64,000 bases of DNA from Pseudarthrobacter defluvii (GTDB lineage: Bacteria; Actinomycetota; Actinomycetes; Actinomycetales; Micrococcaceae), in the NCBI RefSeq assembly GCF_030323865.1, contig NZ_CP066362.1:868001-932000 (forward strand), given 5' to 3'. Position 1 is the stretch's first letter. Every line of letters begins with the position of its first letter. A program made the translations under genes and the position numbers. Below the pieces are notes generated by a model. It saw only the letters and a program-made list of their open reading frames with translations, was not told where the DNA came from and searched no databases. Below are positions 60,972-64,000 of this stretch, in pieces.

Positions 60972-61013
60972 CGACGGCGGCGGCTGCCCCACCAAGGGCG
61001 GCCGCCGCCGTCG
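60972..61013. terminator. Bidirectional GC hairpin between convergent genes
   Basis: An 18-base arm (60972-60989) pairs with 60996-61013 with one mismatch. It lies between the fucosidase and the convergent ArsR-SRPBCC gene and probably ends both transcripts, though U-tracts are poor. Confidence 0.55.
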
Positions 61014-61017
61014 TAAG

Positions 61018-61770
61018 TTACGTGTACATCAGCGAACCCGGTGTGGTGAGCTTCTCACCGGTTTCCAGCCACGTCTTCAGGCCGGAGAGGATCATCGGCC
61101 AGCCGCCGTAGAGCTGTTCGTTGGCGCCTTCGCGCAGGTCGCTGTGGGTGACCGTGAGGTGGCAGGAGTCCCCCACCGGCTCAATTTCCCAGGTGATTTT
61201 GGATGTGCCCTCGGCCTTTACGTCCTCGCCCCACAGTGCGCGCATGGTCTGCACCAGCCGGCGCGGCGGCTCCACCTCAAGGTTCTCGCCTTCGCCCAGC
61301 GCCGCACCCGCCTTCGGGTTGCCCATGACAAACCGGCCGCCGGGGGACCAGTCGGCCTCGAGGGTATTGCCGAACTGGTACTTGCTGCGGATGTCGCTGT
61401 CCGTGATGGCTTCCCAGAGCCGTTCGGGCGTGGTCTTGATGTAAATCTCGAAGATCTTTTCCATGGGACTTTCCAATCTGGATTTGAGGTCGCTGAGGGC
61501 AGCGGCCCATGGTTCTGCGAATTTGCTGACCCAGCGGTCGTGGACCAGCCGGATGGGAACGGGGTTCAGGAAGTGCAGCTTTTCCCGTCCGCGACGACGG
61601 GTGACCACCAGGCCGGCGTCCTCCAGGATACGGAGGTGCTTGGCGATCCCGAACCGGGTCATGTCGAACCGTGCCTCAAGTGCGCTCAGGGTCTGGCCGT
61701 CCTCGCGGAACAGCTCGTCGAGCAGGTCCCGGCGGGTGGGGTCGGAGAGTGCCTTGAACACGTCGTCCAT
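61018..61770 (-). CDS. ArsR-family HTH fused to SRPBCC/AHSA1 domain
   Basis: A 250-residue fusion. Residues 1-95 are an ArsR-type winged helix (FKALSDPTRRDLLDELF, SALEARFDMTRFGIAKHLRILEDAGLV). Residues ~103-240 are a START-like SRPBCC/AHSA1 domain (PMEKIFEIYIKTTPERLWEAITD). The two are often separate neighbouring genes; here they are one chain. No Cys metal-site is evident in the HTH part, so it is unlikely to sense metals. It probably binds a hydrophobic ligand in the SRPBCC part. Its own promoter overlaps a perfect 11-bp dyad. Confidence 0.9.
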   Translation of the reverse strand: MDDVFKALSDPTRRDLLDELFREDGQTLSALEARFDMTRFGIAKHLRILEDAGLVVTRRRGREKLHFLNPVPIRLVHDRWVSKFAEPWAAALSDLKSRLESPMEKIFEIYIKTTPERLWEAITDSDIRSKYQFGNTLEADWSPGGRFVMGNPKAGAALGEGENLEVEPPRRLVQTMRALWGEDVKAEGTSKITWEIEPVGDSCHLTVTHSDLREGANEQLYGGWPMILSGLKTWLETGEKLTTPGSLMYT

Positions 61771-61778
61771 GGCATTAA

Positions 61779-61806
61779 TGATAGGTGACTAAATGGTCAC
61801 CTATCA
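61779..61806 (-). promoter_or_regulatory. Perfect dyad operator and leaderless promoter of the ArsR-SRPBCC gene
   Basis: TGATAGGTGAC (61779-61789) and its exact complement (61796-61806) flank a 6-base spacer. On the minus strand the -10 box TATCAT (61778-61783) lies in one arm and is followed by 7 bases and the ATG at 61770, so repressor binding would cover the polymerase site. Confidence 0.85.
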
Positions 61807-61826
61807 AGGATTCTTCGCAGCAGGAT

Positions 61827-63074
61827 TTAGTTCCGGGAGGCCAGGTTCCGGTCGCGTTCCTCGAACACCTCGTCACCCGGTCCGGAGAAGGCGCGGGACC
61901 GCTCAACCGCCTCGATGGAGCCGGTGAAGAGCTGCGACTCATGGGGATCTGCGGCGTGCGTGCCGGCAGCAGCGGGCGAACCCAGCCCGCGCAGCGGTGT
62001 CCGGGGGCGGGTGCCTGTGCCGCCGTCGTGCGCCTGATTGCTGTCCGCTGCCTGCTCCCAGCGCTGGTGCGGCAGGGCCTCCGGGTGGTTCTGCTGGAGG
62101 AAGGTGACCATGGTTTCGCGCACCAGGCAGCGCAGGTCGAAGAGTGCCGCGCTGTCCGCGGCGCTCACCAGGATCCGGACGCGGACAAAGCCGCCGGTGG
62201 CATCCGTGATCTGCAGGACCCCCACGCGTTCGTCCCACAGCTCGGTACCGGCCAGGGCCCGGCGCAGTTCGGTGCGCATGTCCTCCACCGGCGCACGCCA
62301 GTCGAGGTCGAACTCCACGGTGCCCATCACCTCCGACTGGCGGCGGGTCCAATTCTCGAAGGGCGTGGTGGTGAAGTAGGTCGACGGCAGGATCAGCCGG
62401 CGGTCGTCCCAAAGGTGCACCACCACGTAGGTCAGCGTGATTTCCTCGATCCGGCCCCACTCCTTCTGCACCACCACCACGTCATCCACACGGATGGCAT
62501 CGGTGAAGGCCAGCTGCATCCCGGCGAACACATTCACCAGGGACGTCTGCGCGGCCAAACCGGCGACGATGGAGATCACTCCGGCGGACGCCAGCAGGCC
62601 GGCACCGAGCGCCTGGATGGCGGGGAACGTCAGCATGGCGGTGCCGACGGCGAGCACCACCACCAGCGCCACGGCAATCCGCCGCGCCAGGATCATCTGC
62701 GTGCGCAGCCGCCGCGCCCGCCGGTTGTCCGCCACGTCCACGCTGTGCCGGGTCAACACCACGGCCTCCACGATCAGCAGCACCGCAATGGCCAGCCAGG
62801 CCACCGCGCCGATGAGGGCAATGAGGAGGAAGTGGTCGACGCCGGCGTGCCAGCTTTCGTTCCCGGCCGTCAGCCCCAGCGCGGTACGGACGCCCACCAG
62901 GCACAGTGCCAGCCGCAGGGGCTGGCGGGCCACCCGGGAGGTGGCCTGCAGCTCGGGCCGTTTCCGGTTGAGCTTCAGGACGATCTTGCGGAGCAGCCAG
63001 GACAGTGTGAGTCCGGCCAGCACCGCCAGGGCCGTGGCGATAAAGGGCAGGGCGGGATTGAGGACGTCTAGCAC
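61827..63074 (-). CDS. MscS-family small-conductance mechanosensitive channel
   Basis: A 415-residue channel protein. Three to five N-terminal hydrophobic helices lead to the pore helix GAGLLASAGVISIVAGLAAQTSLVNVFAG, the hallmark Gly/Ala-rich TM3 of MscS, followed by the beta domain (EWGRIEEITLTYVVV, ILPSTYFTTTPFENWTR). The C-terminal ~65 residues are polar and probably disordered. The start is GTG 63074 after AAAAGG. Releases solutes on hypo-osmotic shock. Confidence 0.92.
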   Translation of the reverse strand: MLDVLNPALPFIATALAVLAGLTLSWLLRKIVLKLNRKRPELQATSRVARQPLRLALCLVGVRTALGLTAGNESWHAGVDHFLLIALIGAVAWLAIAVLLIVEAVVLTRHSVDVADNRRARRLRTQMILARRIAVALVVVLAVGTAMLTFPAIQALGAGLLASAGVISIVAGLAAQTSLVNVFAGMQLAFTDAIRVDDVVVVQKEWGRIEEITLTYVVVHLWDDRRLILPSTYFTTTPFENWTRRQSEVMGTVEFDLDWRAPVEDMRTELRRALAGTELWDERVGVLQITDATGGFVRVRILVSAADSAALFDLRCLVRETMVTFLQQNHPEALPHQRWEQAADSNQAHDGGTGTRPRTPLRGLGSPAAAGTHAADPHESQLFTGSIEAVERSRAFSGPGDEVFEERDRNLASRN

Positions 63075-63168
63075 CTTTTAACGTTTATCAAGCATGTGCC
63101 GGGCCTTCGAAATCGGGCCTGCCGGGGCGTGTCCGGAACGTGGCACCAGCCCGGCGCAGGAACCCGGC

Positions 63169-63576
63169 TTAGGGTCCCAGGGGCAGCAGGATCAGGGTAA
63201 CCAGGGCCGGGAGCGTTGCCGCGAGGGTCCCCGGCAGGCTCTCCCACTTCCTGGGGTAGTGCCCTTGGAGGTCTGCCAGCAGCATGGTGGGGGCGGTGAG
63301 GACCATGTTGGCGCAGCAGTAGACCACCAGCGTGTAGCCGACCACGAGCTGTCCCGAGTTGGCGGCGACTACGCCGGCGAGCACGCCCAGCGCAATCACC
63401 AGGTTCTTGTATCCCGTGGGAATGGCCCACATCATCACCGCCGGCACGTTCTCGGGCGGCGTGCTCAGGAATTTCTGCGCCCACCGGCTGCGGCGAAGGA
63501 GGAAGCTCTCCACCGGAAACACGAAGATATAGATGACCGCGGCGAGTACGGCGAAGATCTGCGCTACAGCATTCAT
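63169..63576 (-). CDS. DUF1304 family membrane protein
   Basis: A 135-residue protein with four hydrophobic helices. FPVESFLLRR near residue 20 and the middle GYKNLVIALGVLAG match DUF1304, a family of four-helix membrane proteins of unknown function. ATG 63576 is supported by TAATCT 6 bases upstream. It is divergent from the cupin gene and could be regulated with it. Confidence 0.87.
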   Translation of the reverse strand: MNAVAQIFAVLAAVIYIFVFPVESFLLRRSRWAQKFLSTPPENVPAVMMWAIPTGYKNLVIALGVLAGVVAANSGQLVVGYTLVVYCCANMVLTAPTMLLADLQGHYPRKWESLPGTLAATLPALVTLILLPLGP

Positions 63577-63588
63577 GCTCGAAGATTA
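63574..63588 (-). promoter_or_regulatory. Leaderless promoter of the DUF1304 gene
   Basis: On the minus strand TAATCT (63583-63588), 6 bases, ATG. Confidence 0.6.
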
Positions 63589-63676
63589 GGACCGGCCCTG
63601 CGGTTGCTCCATCCCCACGAAAGGGGATTGTAGGGCGGTGCCGCACACCCGGGGTCCCCTGCGGGAAGAACGCGGG

Positions 63677-63690
63677 TAGCCTTGGGCGCA
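63677..63690 (+). promoter_or_regulatory. Leaderless promoter of the cupin gene
   Basis: TAGCCT (63677-63682), 7 bases, ATG 63690. Confidence 0.6.
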
Positions 63691-64000
63691 TGCAGAAGAT
63701 ATCTATCGACGCGCTGGCCCGGCAGCAGCTCGAGGCTGCTCTGACCTCCACCAATGGCCGTGCTGCCGACACGGTATACGGCGGCCATGAGAAGATCCTC
63801 CGGCAGACGGTCATGGCCATGAAGGCCGGAACGCAGCTGAGTGAGCACCAGAACCCCGGCGACGCTACCGTCTTCGTGGTCCAGGGCTGCGTGAGCCTCA
63901 AGGCCGGCGGGGAGTCGTGGCAGGGCAAGACCGGCGACTTGCTGATCGTCCCGCCCGGCCTGCACAGCCTTCACGCCGAAGAGGACTCCACCTTCCTGTT
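63690..64000 (+). CDS. Cupin-domain protein (5' part)
   Basis: The first ~103 residues of a small cupin. MKAGTQLSEHQNPGDATVFVVQGCVSLKAGG matches cupin motif 1 with metal-ligand His and Glu/Gln positions, and LIVPPGLHSLHAEEDSTF is motif 2. The protein probably ends soon after the window edge, as such cupins are ~110 residues. Role unknown; often a small-molecule binding or stress protein. Confidence 0.85.
   Translation, partial: MQKISIDALARQQLEAALTSTNGRAADTVYGGHEKILRQTVMAMKAGTQLSEHQNPGDATVFVVQGCVSLKAGGESWQGKTGDLLIVPPGLHSLHAEEDSTFL

Overview
The window is a high-GC actinobacterial chromosome segment. Protein families (13E12/DUF222 HNH protein, secreted Rpf-LysM protein, DUF6318 lipoprotein, MSMEG_6728-like protein), frequent GTG/TTG starts and the promoter style point to a soil member of the Micrococcaceae such as Arthrobacter or Pseudarthrobacter. 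This is inference from gene content; no marker rRNA is present. I saw no tRNA or rRNA gene, CRISPR array, transposase or prophage, so this reads as core/accessory chromosome.

Layout. 1-2.3 kb: tail of an agmatinase-family ureohydrolase plus a ThDP decarboxylase, possibly an arginine/guanidino-acid route. 2.4-5.1 kb: MarR regulator overlapping a DHA2-type MFS exporter, with a clear dyad operator. 5.3-10 kb: heterodimeric ABC exporter with one degenerate ATP site, a hot-dog thioesterase and a small basic membrane protein. 10-13.5 kb: McrBC-type restriction pair without a methyltransferase. 13.5-18 kb: divergent histidine kinase/response regulator, an Hpt-like protein that has lost its phospho-histidine, and a secreted GH26-like protein. 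18-24.4 kb: Vsr nuclease, flavin-split-barrel protein, NCS1 permease, a lower-GC lipoprotein/PKD pair and an Old Yellow Enzyme. 24.1-35 kb: Tex, assorted metabolic and hypothetical genes, an HNH/DUF222 protein, and the Rpf-LysM resuscitation factor. 35.2-45 kb: adenine/adenosine deaminase, a candidate structured RNA, a winged-helix/X25 chimera, acylphosphatase, a giant TM0106-type nuclease-helicase, TerC and RecQ. 45-53.3 kb: oxidoreductases including a zinc formaldehyde dehydrogenase, GNAT, a beta-lactamase-like protein, MFS, dienelactone hydrolase, a CNNM/HlyC protein. 53.3-61 kb: a complete non-phosphorylative L-fucose catabolic cluster with divergent FadR-type regulator and GH29 fucosidase. 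61-64 kb: ArsR-SRPBCC fusion with a perfect dyad operator, MscS channel, DUF1304 protein and the start of a cupin gene.

How it fits together. The fucose locus is the most coherent system: fucosidase releases L-fucose, which is mutarotated, oxidised, delactonised, dehydrated, oxidised again and cleaved, with pyruvate and lactate as expected products. No fucose transporter is encoded in the locus. Across the window many first genes of transcription units carry a TANNNT box exactly 6-7 nt before the start codon and no convincing Shine-Dalgarno sequence, the signature of leaderless transcripts. The less explained items are a 103-nt foldable element at 36.4 kb, a dyad around the GNAT promoter at 47.5 kb, a nested hairpin at 48.0 kb, and the winged-helix/lysine-rich/X25 chimera.
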